DNA of 51,138 nt from contig NZ_PYGC01000016.1 of NCBI RefSeq assembly GCF_003014495.1, forward strand, positions 1-51,138, written 5' to 3'. The stretch is from Prolixibacter denitrificans (lineage in GTDB: Bacteria > Bacteroidota > Bacteroidia > Bacteroidales > Prolixibacteraceae). Positions 7,681 through 15,147 of this stretch are shown piece by piece (position 1 is the first letter of the stretch; every line of letters begins with the position of its first letter). The translations under genes and the position numbers were made by a program. The notes beneath the pieces are model-generated. The model did not search any database and was not told the origin of the DNA. It saw nothing but the letters and a program-made list of their open reading frames with translations.

Positions 7681-8997
7681 CTATTGATTCGCTGTTTGGG
7701 GCGTAATGATTCGGTATTCGCCGCTCAAATGCATCAGGCTGAATAGATACATCAGTCCGTCGTAATACGGATCGAAGTAGCCGTCGCTGTACGGTTCGAG
7801 TTTGGCATTCCACAAGGCACGCACAAAATCAAGGCTGTTCTTGTCTTCGTTTACCGTGATCAGGGAGGCTGTAGCCGCGGTAGCTACCAATCCCAGCGAA
7901 TGCCTCAGCTTTTGGAAACCTCCTGCCGGAAGAATGTATTCCGGTTTCGAACCATCCGGATTGAACTGATCCTTGAATGAGTTGATTCCGCGGGAGCGCA
8001 GGAAGTTTTGAAACTTTTCGGCGTAAGCTTCCTGCCATTTTTTGTCCTTTCCAAACCAAACGTAATCCATTGCAATGTTCATAGGGACCCGCCATGAATC
8101 GTAGCGGAACGCTGCGGGCATCCAGGGTGTGGAATGCGGTGTGCCGTCAAAATTGGTGTAATCGGCATTTAAACCTGTCTTCGGATTGCATGCGCGGTGA
8201 AGAAATACGCGGGCCGAGTCGGCACAATCGCGGTAGAACTGTGCGTGACCATCATGGGCATATTGGGCCCAAACCTCAAAAAAGGCAGGCACATTGTACG
8301 ACGGATCGGTCCAGTGATAGCCGCCACCTTCGGGCACAAACGAAATCAGCTTGTGCTTCACATTGATGAGATTGTAGATATTCCCGGTGCCATCTTTTTT
8401 CCACATGGCATCCAGAATCTTCCTCGCATCGGCATAGTAGTTAATGCCGGTATCGTTTCCCCACCGGTTCGATGCAAACAGCAACGTCGTGACGTAATAC
8501 AGTTCACCGTCCGAAGCCGAACCTTCGGAGTTCCGTTTCATGGTTTTGGGATTGAAACTCCAGGCAAAATATCCTTTTCTTGGTCCGGTTTGATGCTGAA
8601 GATAGTGTTTGGAAAAGCGCCAAATCCGGTCGAAAACGTCTTTCTTATTCATCTGAACGGCGATCATCATTCCGTATGAAAGTCCTTCCGTGCGAACATC
8701 GTGATTCTTCAGGTCGGAAATATATGCCATCGAATCGCCCACCTCGAAATAGATACGGTTGGGGCCATGGAAGAGTTGGTCATAGGTTTGAGCTATCTTT
8801 TTATCGATAGCCGACTGTTGATAACCGGCTTCTTTCAGCAAATTCCTGGATTTTACGGGTAAAATTGCGGAATCGGGATGACCATCACCAGTATTTCCGG
8901 CAAATGAATGGTTGATGCCTAAAAATAAGATGGCCACCAGCAATGAGGCTATTCGATACGGAATATTCGGTTTGATTACGTAGTTTGTTCCTTTCAT
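7681..8997 (-). CDS. GH8 reducing-end xylose-releasing exo-oligoxylanase-type enzyme, 438 aa
   Basis: Inverting GH8 enzyme of the (alpha/alpha)6-barrel clan, most like the Rex group that releases xylose from the reducing end of xylo-oligosaccharides. It has a signal peptide or anchor (residues ~16-34, ending HSFAG), so it is probably periplasmic. The general acid is Glu104 in RTEGLSYGMM. Asp163 in GSASDGELYY sits in the GH8 signature. The 37-bp gap to GH67 implies co-transcription. Xylanase or chitosanase activity is known in other GH8 members; the xylan context favours the exo-oligoxylanase reading. Confidence 0.9.
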   Translation of the reverse strand: MKGTNYVIKPNIPYRIASLLVAILFLGINHSFAGNTGDGHPDSAILPVKSRNLLKEAGYQQSAIDKKIAQTYDQLFHGPNRIYFEVGDSMAYISDLKNHDVRTEGLSYGMMIAVQMNKKDVFDRIWRFSKHYLQHQTGPRKGYFAWSFNPKTMKRNSEGSASDGELYYVTTLLFASNRWGNDTGINYYADARKILDAMWKKDGTGNIYNLINVKHKLISFVPEGGGYHWTDPSYNVPAFFEVWAQYAHDGHAQFYRDCADSARVFLHRACNPKTGLNADYTNFDGTPHSTPWMPAAFRYDSWRVPMNIAMDYVWFGKDKKWQEAYAEKFQNFLRSRGINSFKDQFNPDGSKPEYILPAGGFQKLRHSLGLVATAATASLITVNEDKNSLDFVRALWNAKLEPYSDGYFDPYYDGLMYLFSLMHLSGEYRIITPQTANQ

Positions 8998-9072
8998 CGG
9001 TTTATCTTTTATGTTTAGCTATTGGGTCTGTAAATTTCTTACGGTGTCTTACAACGATAAAAAAGTATTGTT

Positions 9073-10308
9073 CTATTTGAAAAGCGAAAGGTCAATGGTA
9101 CCAGCCATCATGCGATACCCCAGCTCATTAGGGTGCAGATAGTCGCCTGACTGTGCTTCCGGCCGGAGGCTTAACGTATCTTTTGGGTTTCGCATGGCTT
9201 TGTCAAAATCAATCACCGCATCGAAATGGCCGCTGGTACGAATCCATTTGTTCACGGTTTGCCGGGCTGTTTCGCGGTAATCTTTGTAATAGAACGACTT
9301 TTTGATGGGAGTAATGGTTCCTCCGTATACTTTGATTCCTTGTGCGTGTGCTTCATCAATCATCTTTTCATAGGCGGCGATGAGGCCTTGCGCTACTTTG
9401 TCAGCCGCTTCCTTGTCGGGTGTTCCGCCGATATCGTTAACTCCTTCGAGAATGATTAACCAATGTACGCCATGCTGATTCAGAATGTCGCGCTGAAAAC
9501 GGCTAAGACCGGTAGGGCCAAGACCTCCGTGAAGTACACAATTCCCCCCAATCCCCATGTTCAGCACACCAATATCCTGGGTCCGCTTATTCTTTAAAAG
9601 GCGCAAAGCTAGTTCGTCGGGCCATCGGTCCTGTTTATTGGTGCCGGAACCTCGTCCGTCGGTGATGGAGTTCCCGAGAATCGCGATGGCTGCTGCCCGT
9701 TTCGGGGCCATCACATCAATGCCGTTAATTACATACCAGTGGTCGGTTTTGGCGGCTTGCGAGAAATCGGCATTAGGCGAGGAATGGTCGCCTGCGAGCA
9801 AATACGAAGTTGTGCGTGAACCCGGATGCCCGGTTACGTCGGGAGATGTTTCTCCGAAGGCAATGGTAATAGCCACTTGCATTCGCGGTTTGAGTTTGAA
9901 TGAAACCGGGTCGGAAACAACCGTTTTTCCCGGCTCCATCGTGACATCCGTTTGTCCGTTAAAAGTTAGTTCTTTGGAGGTAGACGGCTCAATTTCACTT
10001 CCGCCTTTCGAAACCGCGATGTGAACGGTCTTCATGGTCACCGGACTTTCGCTGAATCTATTGGAGAACCGGAACCGCAGTTGCTTTCCGCCAATGGAAA
10101 CACAAACCACCTGACGCAACGTATTGTTAGTTAATCCCGGTGCCGGCGGCATATTACGGTGTTCAACAAGTTGCGGGGCGGTGGCCCAGGTACCCACCCA
10201 CGATTTTGATGAAGTAGTTTTATTTTGTGATATAGCTGCCGTGCCTGTTGTTAGCAGGACAGCCATGATAAGAATGAGTCGTTTCATTGGTTTCGATTTA
10301 TTATTCAT
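9073..10308 (-). CDS. SGNH/GDSL-type hydrolase, probable carbohydrate esterase, 411 aa
   Basis: Secreted serine esterase with two parts: an N-terminal beta-rich domain (residues ~36-195) and an SGNH hydrolase domain (~205-411). The nucleophile is Ser214 in ILGNSITDGRG, the oxyanion Asn lies in EGVNDIGG, and the Asp389-Tyr-Leu-His392 block completes the triad. The family is known for deacetylating plant polysaccharides, so removal of acetyl groups from xylan fragments is the likely role. The signal peptide fits either ATG (10308, or MKRLILIMAV at 10287); the latter may be the true start. It is separated from uxuA by a terminator-type hairpin and followed by GH8 after 75 bp, so it may begin the glycosidase sub-unit of the arm. 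Confidence 0.85.
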   Translation of the reverse strand: MNNKSKPMKRLILIMAVLLTTGTAAISQNKTTSSKSWVGTWATAPQLVEHRNMPPAPGLTNNTLRQVVCVSIGGKQLRFRFSNRFSESPVTMKTVHIAVSKGGSEIEPSTSKELTFNGQTDVTMEPGKTVVSDPVSFKLKPRMQVAITIAFGETSPDVTGHPGSRTTSYLLAGDHSSPNADFSQAAKTDHWYVINGIDVMAPKRAAAIAILGNSITDGRGSGTNKQDRWPDELALRLLKNKRTQDIGVLNMGIGGNCVLHGGLGPTGLSRFQRDILNQHGVHWLIILEGVNDIGGTPDKEAADKVAQGLIAAYEKMIDEAHAQGIKVYGGTITPIKKSFYYKDYRETARQTVNKWIRTSGHFDAVIDFDKAMRNPKDTLSLRPEAQSGDYLHPNELGYRMMAGTIDLSLFK

Positions 10309-10321
10309 TCGGTTGATAAAG

Positions 10322-10352
10322 AGGAGCTCATCAATGTCAGAGTAGAGCTCCT
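10322..10352 (-). terminator. Hairpin between uxuA and the esterase gene
   Basis: AGGAGCTC at 10322-10329 pairs perfectly with GAGCTCCT at 10345-10352, with A/T-rich flanks on both sides. On the minus strand it follows uxuA by 27 bases and is followed by CTTTATC. It probably stops or attenuates transcription from the regulator/SDR/uxuA unit before the glycosidase genes. Confidence 0.6.
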
Positions 10353-10378
10353 TTGTTGCTCGTAAAGCATTGTGTTAT

Positions 10379-11593
10379 TTACCCTTGTTGGGATAAAGCA
10401 TAGTCAATCGCAGTCATGATGCCCTCCAGCTCTGCCAAACCTTTCAGCCTTCCGATGAGCGGATACCCCGGATTGTACTGGTGATTGAAATCATCGAGGA
10501 GTTTCAGTCCATGGTCAGGTCTCACCGGCATTTTGAAATCATCGCGACCAACTTTAATTCTTCGTTTTTGCTCCTGCAATAATGCCGTTACAAGAGGAAC
10601 CATATTTTGTGTACCGGTTAAGTGACCAGATTCATAAAAGCTTCCGTCTTCCAGCATTTGCGTGTTCCTAAGGTGAACAAAGTGGATCCGCTCACGGGTC
10701 TTTTCAATGATTTCAGCCAGATTGTTTTCTCTTCGCGCTGAAAGGGAACCGGCGCAAAAGGTGATACCGTTGTTAGGTGATGAATTAGCCTTGAACAACC
10801 ACTCGTAGTCGTCCAACTGCCCGATAATGCGGGGCAGTCCCAGAACCGGGAACGGGGGATCATCCGGGTGAATGGCCAGACGGACACCCGCTTCCTCAGC
10901 AACCGGAATTACATCGTCAAGAAAGGCTTTTAGGTTTTCCCGCAGTTTCGCTTTGTTGATGTCTTTGTAGCGGTCGATAAATTCCAGAAACAACGCTTTC
11001 GGGTCGGGAACCGAACCATCAATCACTCCGTCGATAAATCCCTGCGTTACCACAATAATATTATAAGCCAACTCCTCCGCCTCTTCTTCCGTCATTTTAT
11101 TGAACACCGTTCGGGCTTTGTCAACCAGTTCCAGGGGATAGTCAGCTTCTGCGCCCGGGCGTTTCAGTATGAAGACATCGAATGCCACAAAAGTGGGGAA
11201 GTCGAAATACATCGACTCAGCGCCATTGGGAAGTTTGTAATGAAGGTCAGTCCGGGCCCAGTCGAGCACGGGCATAAAGTTGTAGCAGATGGTATCGATA
11301 CCGCATTCACCCAGATTACGGACAGATTGCTGATAGTTCGCAATCAACCTCGGCCGGTCGTCTGATCTGATTTTAATACCTTCACTTACCGGAAGACTTT
11401 CCACCACACTCCACCGCATGCCGTGCGATTCGATGGCCTCCTTTACCTTTAGAATTTCATCCTTGGGCCAAACTTCCCCGTTAGGAATATGATGTAGAGC
11501 TGTTATGACGCCTTCAACTCCAATTTGGGCCAGCTGCTCCAACTTAATGGGGTCTTTCTCTCCAAACCATCGCCATGTTTTTTCCAGAGCCAT
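10379..11593 (-). CDS. uxuA: Mannonate dehydratase, 404 aa
   Basis: Converts D-mannonate to 2-keto-3-deoxy-D-gluconate, the step after fructuronate reduction in hexuronate breakdown; cytoplasmic, metal-dependent TIM barrel. The N-terminus (KTWRWFGEKDPIKLEQLAQI), the HHIPNGEVW segment and the conserved IHPDDPP block (His242-Pro247) are characteristic, and the length matches the family. It lies 24 bp downstream of the SDR gene, the usual uxuB-uxuA pairing. Together they handle the glucuronate removed by GH67 and GH115. The uronate isomerase needed upstream is not in the window. Confidence 0.95.
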   Translation of the reverse strand: MALEKTWRWFGEKDPIKLEQLAQIGVEGVITALHHIPNGEVWPKDEILKVKEAIESHGMRWSVVESLPVSEGIKIRSDDRPRLIANYQQSVRNLGECGIDTICYNFMPVLDWARTDLHYKLPNGAESMYFDFPTFVAFDVFILKRPGAEADYPLELVDKARTVFNKMTEEEAEELAYNIIVVTQGFIDGVIDGSVPDPKALFLEFIDRYKDINKAKLRENLKAFLDDVIPVAEEAGVRLAIHPDDPPFPVLGLPRIIGQLDDYEWLFKANSSPNNGITFCAGSLSARRENNLAEIIEKTRERIHFVHLRNTQMLEDGSFYESGHLTGTQNMVPLVTALLQEQKRRIKVGRDDFKMPVRPDHGLKLLDDFNHQYNPGYPLIGRLKGLAELEGIMTAIDYALSQQG

Positions 11594-11617
11594 TTTAAGC
11601 CTTTTTTGTTCTATAAA

Positions 11618-12424
11618 TTAAACTCCGCTGAATGAACTGAACCCGCCATCGACCGGCAGAATGACTCCCGTAATGAAAGAAGCAGCATCAGAGCATAAAA
11701 ACTGCACAGCGCCATTCAGTTCCCTGATATCGCCAAAACGCCCCATCGGGGTTCGTCCGATTACTTTTTTACTGCGTTCGGTGTACGAACCGTCGGGGTT
11801 GATGAGCACATTACGGTTCTGATCGCCGATGAAGAATCCGGGAGCGATGGCATTCACACGGATTTTTTCGCTGAATTTCGTCGCCATTTCCATGGCCATC
11901 CACTGTGTGAAGATGTTGATACCCGTTTTAGCTACCGAATATCCGGGTACGCGTGTAATGGCAGAGTAGGTTGCCATTGACGAAACAGTGACAATGCTAC
12001 CTGCACCTTGCTTTGCCATTGCTTCTCCAAATACCAGACACGGGTAGATAGTTCCATTTAAATTGAGGTCGGTCACTTTCTGAAAATCCTCAATTTTCAT
12101 ATCAAAAACCGTTTGTTCTTCCGTTAAGGTAGCGCCCGGCATATTGCCACCGGCAGCATTGATCAGGATATCTACTTTGCCCCATTTCTTTATAAGGATC
12201 TCGCGAGCTTGCCGCAGTTCCTCCATATCGAGTACACTACCCACAATTCCAAAAGCTTCTCCACCCAGTTGCTCCAGCTCCTTAACCCGGTTGTTGATTT
12301 GTTCCTCCCGAATGTCGAGGATGGCTACTTTCGCACCTGCTTCGATCAAACTACGGGCGATACTGCCTCCCAAAACACCGCCACCTCCGGTAACGACTGC
12401 AACTTTTCCATTAATATCAAACAT
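11618..12424 (-). CDS. SDR-family D-mannonate oxidoreductase (fructuronate reductase), 268 aa
   Basis: Classical short-chain dehydrogenase/reductase: glycine-rich cofactor loop TGGGGVLGG (residues 12-20), NAAGG, and the catalytic Tyr162-x3-Lys166 in YSVAKTG. No signal peptide; cytoplasmic. In Bacteroidota an SDR replaces the long-chain UxuB and sits beside uxuA, so NAD(P)H-linked interconversion of fructuronate and mannonate is the expected reaction. The 24-bp gap to uxuA and 50-bp gap from the NUDIX regulator suggest one transcript. The family call is firm; the substrate rests on context. Confidence 0.88.
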   Translation of the reverse strand: MFDINGKVAVVTGGGGVLGGSIARSLIEAGAKVAILDIREEQINNRVKELEQLGGEAFGIVGSVLDMEELRQAREILIKKWGKVDILINAAGGNMPGATLTEEQTVFDMKIEDFQKVTDLNLNGTIYPCLVFGEAMAKQGAGSIVTVSSMATYSAITRVPGYSVAKTGINIFTQWMAMEMATKFSEKIRVNAIAPGFFIGDQNRNVLINPDGSYTERSKKVIGRTPMGRFGDIRELNGAVQFLCSDAASFITGVILPVDGGFSSFSGV

Positions 12425-12474
12425 TGTTCTATTATATTTTGTGTTGATTTATTTGATTCAGATGTATTTGGTTT

Positions 12475-13110
12475 TTACTTTCTTTTCAACCGGTATAGGT
12501 ATGCCGGCCGTTGTTTTCCCCCTGTGGTTTTTTCATTCAGCCGCTCTACTAGTTCCTGTGAAATCACCTTCTTCCTGAAGTTTCGGTTGTCGATCGTTTC
12601 ATGAAGGAATGCCTGAAACAGATCGTGCATTTGGTTCAGCGGAAATTTTTCCGGCAGGAGATTGATAAGGACTGGCTTTCGCCATATTTCATCTCTAAGC
12701 CAGCTCAGCGCTGTGTCGATCATATTATTATGGTCAAACGGTAATTTTTTAATTCCTTTTACCTCGAACCATTTTACTTTTTTCGCATGTGCACCGGCAA
12801 GCAATTCAAATTGTTCCGGTTTCACTAAGGCACAATATAAAACAGAAATGACCCGGCGATCAGGATATCGGTCTGTATCGCCAAATACGTCTACACGAGA
12901 TAAAAACAGGTTGGAGATGCCAGTTAATTCGTGCAACAACCTTCTGGAAGCATCATCCATGTTCTCATTGTAGTATACATAACCACCAGGAAGTGACCAT
13001 CGGTCAAGTTCAGGCTGCTTGTCCCTTTTGATTAACAGTATTTTAAGCTCTCCATTTGCAAACCCGAAAATGGCATTATCGATAGAAATGTTAGGCAAAA
13101 TTTCGTTCAT
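12475..13110 (-). CDS. NUDIX-type transcriptional regulator (NrtR/AraR-like), 211 aa
   Basis: An N-terminal NUDIX-fold domain (residues ~8-140) is followed by a winged-helix-like C-terminal domain (~145-205, LPEKFPLNQMHDLFQAFLHE), the layout of NrtR-type repressors. Bacteroidota use such proteins to sense sugar-pathway intermediates, for example AraR of Bacteroides thetaiotaomicron. The NUDIX box (43-65) keeps Gly43 and Glu49, but the catalytic REUxEExGU reads R57-L-L-H-E-L-T-G-I, losing two of the three expected glutamates. That argues for ligand sensing over hydrolysis. It heads the SDR-uxuA unit, and an 18-bp palindrome lies 15 bp upstream of the start, so it probably represses itself and uronate catabolism. 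The ligand is unknown. Confidence 0.87.
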   Translation of the reverse strand: MNEILPNISIDNAIFGFANGELKILLIKRDKQPELDRWSLPGGYVYYNENMDDASRRLLHELTGISNLFLSRVDVFGDTDRYPDRRVISVLYCALVKPEQFELLAGAHAKKVKWFEVKGIKKLPFDHNNMIDTALSWLRDEIWRKPVLINLLPEKFPLNQMHDLFQAFLHETIDNRNFRKKVISQELVERLNEKTTGGKQRPAYLYRLKRK

Positions 13111-13124
13111 AGGAAAAAAAGTTC

Positions 13125-13147
13125 TACTTTGCGTACAAAGTACGTAA
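13125..13147. promoter_or_regulatory. Palindromic operator candidate for the NUDIX regulator
   Basis: TACTTTG (13125-13131) and CAAAGTA (13136-13142) form a perfect inverted repeat around CGTA. Overlapping it, TTGCGTAC (13129-13136) and GTACGTAA (13140-13147) form a second inverted repeat with one mismatch. The site is 15 bp upstream of the regulator start, in the divergent region shared with the sigma factor gene. Autoregulation is an inference from position and symmetry. I saw no second copy elsewhere in the window. Confidence 0.55.
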
Positions 13148-13285
13148 ATAAAAATTAATTTTAAGCACTTGTAAGAGTTAATTTTTTGTGACGAATTATG
13201 TTAATGTTTTGAAATCATTGGCCTACGACAAGATGAATTTTTATTAAGCAGAAGCCTTTAATAAGCTGACTACTCATCCAAATCA

Positions 13286-13840
13286 ATGAAAATTGAAGAT
13301 AAAATACTGCTTGATGAAATAAGGAAACGCAACAGCAAAGTATTTGAGATGCTGTTCCGGGATTATTATGCCTCGCTAATAAGGTACGCCGACGGATTTG
13401 TTTTCGACAAAATCGTTAGTGACGATATTGTGCAGAACTTTTTTATTTATCTCTGGGAGAATGGAGAGCATCTGGATGTGAAAAGTTCTCTCAGAGCTTA
13501 CTTCTATCAATCGGTACGCAACAGGTGCCTGAATTATCTGCGTGATTTAAAAGTGAAAGACAAACACAATTTGCTGTTCCTGGAGGCCAGTTTAAATAGC
13601 AACGATCCATCGCTTTTGCAGGACCCTGATATTGTAGATCAAATTCATCAGGCATTGGAGTCACTTCCAAAAGAAATGCGGGATATTTTCAGGTTGAAAT
13701 ATTTAAAAGGCGCAAAGACGAAAGAAATTGCCAGTCTAAAGAAAATTTCCTCAAATACCGTCAAAACACAGCTTCAACGAGCGAGAGAAAAGCTGAAAAA
13801 GAGATTAATTGAAACAACATCCATCAATTTTTTTCTGTAA
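13286..13840 (+). CDS. ECF RNA polymerase sigma factor, 184 aa
   Basis: Extracytoplasmic-function sigma-70 factor. Region 2 spans about residues 15-85 (LFRDYYASLIRYADGFVFDK, then NFFIYLWEN and a Y-rich AYFYQSVRNRCLNYLRD). Region 4 spans about 125-178 (LPKEMRDIFRLKYLKGAKTK followed by the SNTVKTQLQRAREKLKK helix-turn-helix). Length is typical of the Bacteroidota SusC-linked ECF group. The FecR anti-sigma gene begins 56 bp later and the STN-containing SusC follows, so the three form a trans-envelope switch that drives the susC/susD pair when the cognate glycan is transported. Confidence 0.94.
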   Translation: MKIEDKILLDEIRKRNSKVFEMLFRDYYASLIRYADGFVFDKIVSDDIVQNFFIYLWENGEHLDVKSSLRAYFYQSVRNRCLNYLRDLKVKDKHNLLFLEASLNSNDPSLLQDPDIVDQIHQALESLPKEMRDIFRLKYLKGAKTKEIASLKKISSNTVKTQLQRAREKLKKRLIETTSINFFL

Positions 13841-13896
13841 TGCTGTCACCCATTTTGATATTCCTCGTGTCTCAGGAGTAAAGATTCCTAATATAA

Positions 13897-15063
13897 ATGG
13901 AAACGAACGACAACTTCATCGATATAAAAATCATCTGGAAAGTTATTCACAATCAGGCTACCTGGCGGGAAAGAGCAACGCTTGAAGCATGGTTGCAGGA
14001 GGACGAGAAGCATCAGCGTTATTACAATAGTCTAAAGGAGTATTACGAACGCGGTTCGACTATCAATCTGTCACGCGACGAAACCGATGGAGCCTGGAAC
14101 AATGTGAAACATCGGATTTCCAGCAAAAAAACAAATACACGACGTCGGTTGATTCTCATCTCATCTGTAGCTGCTTCTTTGATTCTGGCTTTCACTTTTT
14201 TCTATTACAGCCAGCAGAATCGGCATGAGACTCCGGTGGCTGAAAACGTGAAGACAATCCAACCTGGTTGCAAAAAGGCAGTGCTTATTCTTGATGATGG
14301 GAAAAGCCTTAACCTGGCAGAAAACGATACTTTCCAGATTAAAGAAGACGGTGCATCGCTTAAAAACTCAGGAAACAAACTGCAGTACACCGCTGCATCG
14401 AAACCTTCCGAAAAGATAAGCTACAACACATTGAAAGTACCACGGGGAGGAGAGTACTACCTGGTGTTAGCCGATGGAACCAAAGTTTGGATGAATTCAG
14501 AAAGTACGTTGCGGTATCCGGTCAAATTCGCTGATAACGAAAGACAAATTGAACTAACCGGAGAGGCATATTTTGAAGTGACCAAAAATAAACACAAACC
14601 GTTTCGGGTTGTTTCGGGCAAGCAAATCGTCACGGTATTGGGAACGCACTTTAACATCTCAGCGTACCCGGAAGACTCGGTTACTTATACTACTTTGGTT
14701 GAGGGGCATGTGAATGTGCAATTGAAAGGTGATCCGAACGTGCAGCAATCACTCGTTCCCAATGAGCAAAGCGTTGTAAAGCTGAAGGATAATCAAATTA
14801 CGAAGCGGGTGGTCGATCCGGCCCGCTATGTAGCGTGGAAAAACGGGCGATTTATTTTTAAAGATGAACGACTTGATGACATGATGAACACATTGTCAAG
14901 ATGGTATGATGTTCAAATAGCTTTTTCAAATCAACGGGCAAAACAAATTCAATTTACCGGTAATCTGGAGCGTTACTCTGATTTTTCGGAGATATTGAAT
15001 CTGATTGAAAAAACGGACGAAGTCAAATTTTCGATAAAAGACAACCTGGTAACAGTAAAATAA
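13897..15063 (+). CDS. FecR-family anti-sigma factor, 388 aa
   Basis: Inner-membrane signal transducer. A cytoplasmic N-terminal domain (1-80, ATWRERATLEAWLQEDEKHQ) would bind the ECF factor. One TM helix lies at 84-104. The periplasmic FecR domain (~170-275) has LKVPRGGEYYLVLADGTKVW and GEAYFEV. A C-terminal domain near 310-388 (DDMMNTLSRWYDVQIAFSNQ) resembles an STN/secretin-like fold and is a likely contact for the SusC signalling domain. It sits between the ECF gene and the STN-bearing SusC, the standard order. A GC-rich hairpin starts five bases after its stop. Confidence 0.93.
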   Translation: METNDNFIDIKIIWKVIHNQATWRERATLEAWLQEDEKHQRYYNSLKEYYERGSTINLSRDETDGAWNNVKHRISSKKTNTRRRLILISSVAASLILAFTFFYYSQQNRHETPVAENVKTIQPGCKKAVLILDDGKSLNLAENDTFQIKEDGASLKNSGNKLQYTAASKPSEKISYNTLKVPRGGEYYLVLADGTKVWMNSESTLRYPVKFADNERQIELTGEAYFEVTKNKHKPFRVVSGKQIVTVLGTHFNISAYPEDSVTYTTLVEGHVNVQLKGDPNVQQSLVPNEQSVVKLKDNQITKRVVDPARYVAWKNGRFIFKDERLDDMMNTLSRWYDVQIAFSNQRAKQIQFTGNLERYSDFSEILNLIEKTDEVKFSIKDNLVTVK

Positions 15064-15067
15064 AAAA

Positions 15068-15105
15068 GCGGGAAATGGTGCGTACACTTCCCGCCAATCA
15101 CTTTT
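15068..15105 (+). terminator. Attenuator-type hairpin between fecR and susC
   Basis: GCGGGAA (15068-15074) pairs with TTCCCGC (15088-15094); an inner GTG/CAC pair around CGTA can extend the structure. CTTTTT follows at 15101-15105. It lies inside an otherwise co-directional ECF-fecR-susC-susD series. It could partly terminate read-through, so that susC depends on its own sigma-driven promoter, or it could protect the susC transcript. No direct evidence separates these. Confidence 0.55.
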
Positions 15106-15147
15106 TGGTGAGCGTTTAAATAGTAATTATCTAAACAATTCAAATCT

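Noticed and set aside
13185-13211. Two TTTG motifs upstream of the ECF sigma gene as a -33/-7 promoter
   Set aside because: The spacing is too short and the downstream element does not match TAnnTTTG.
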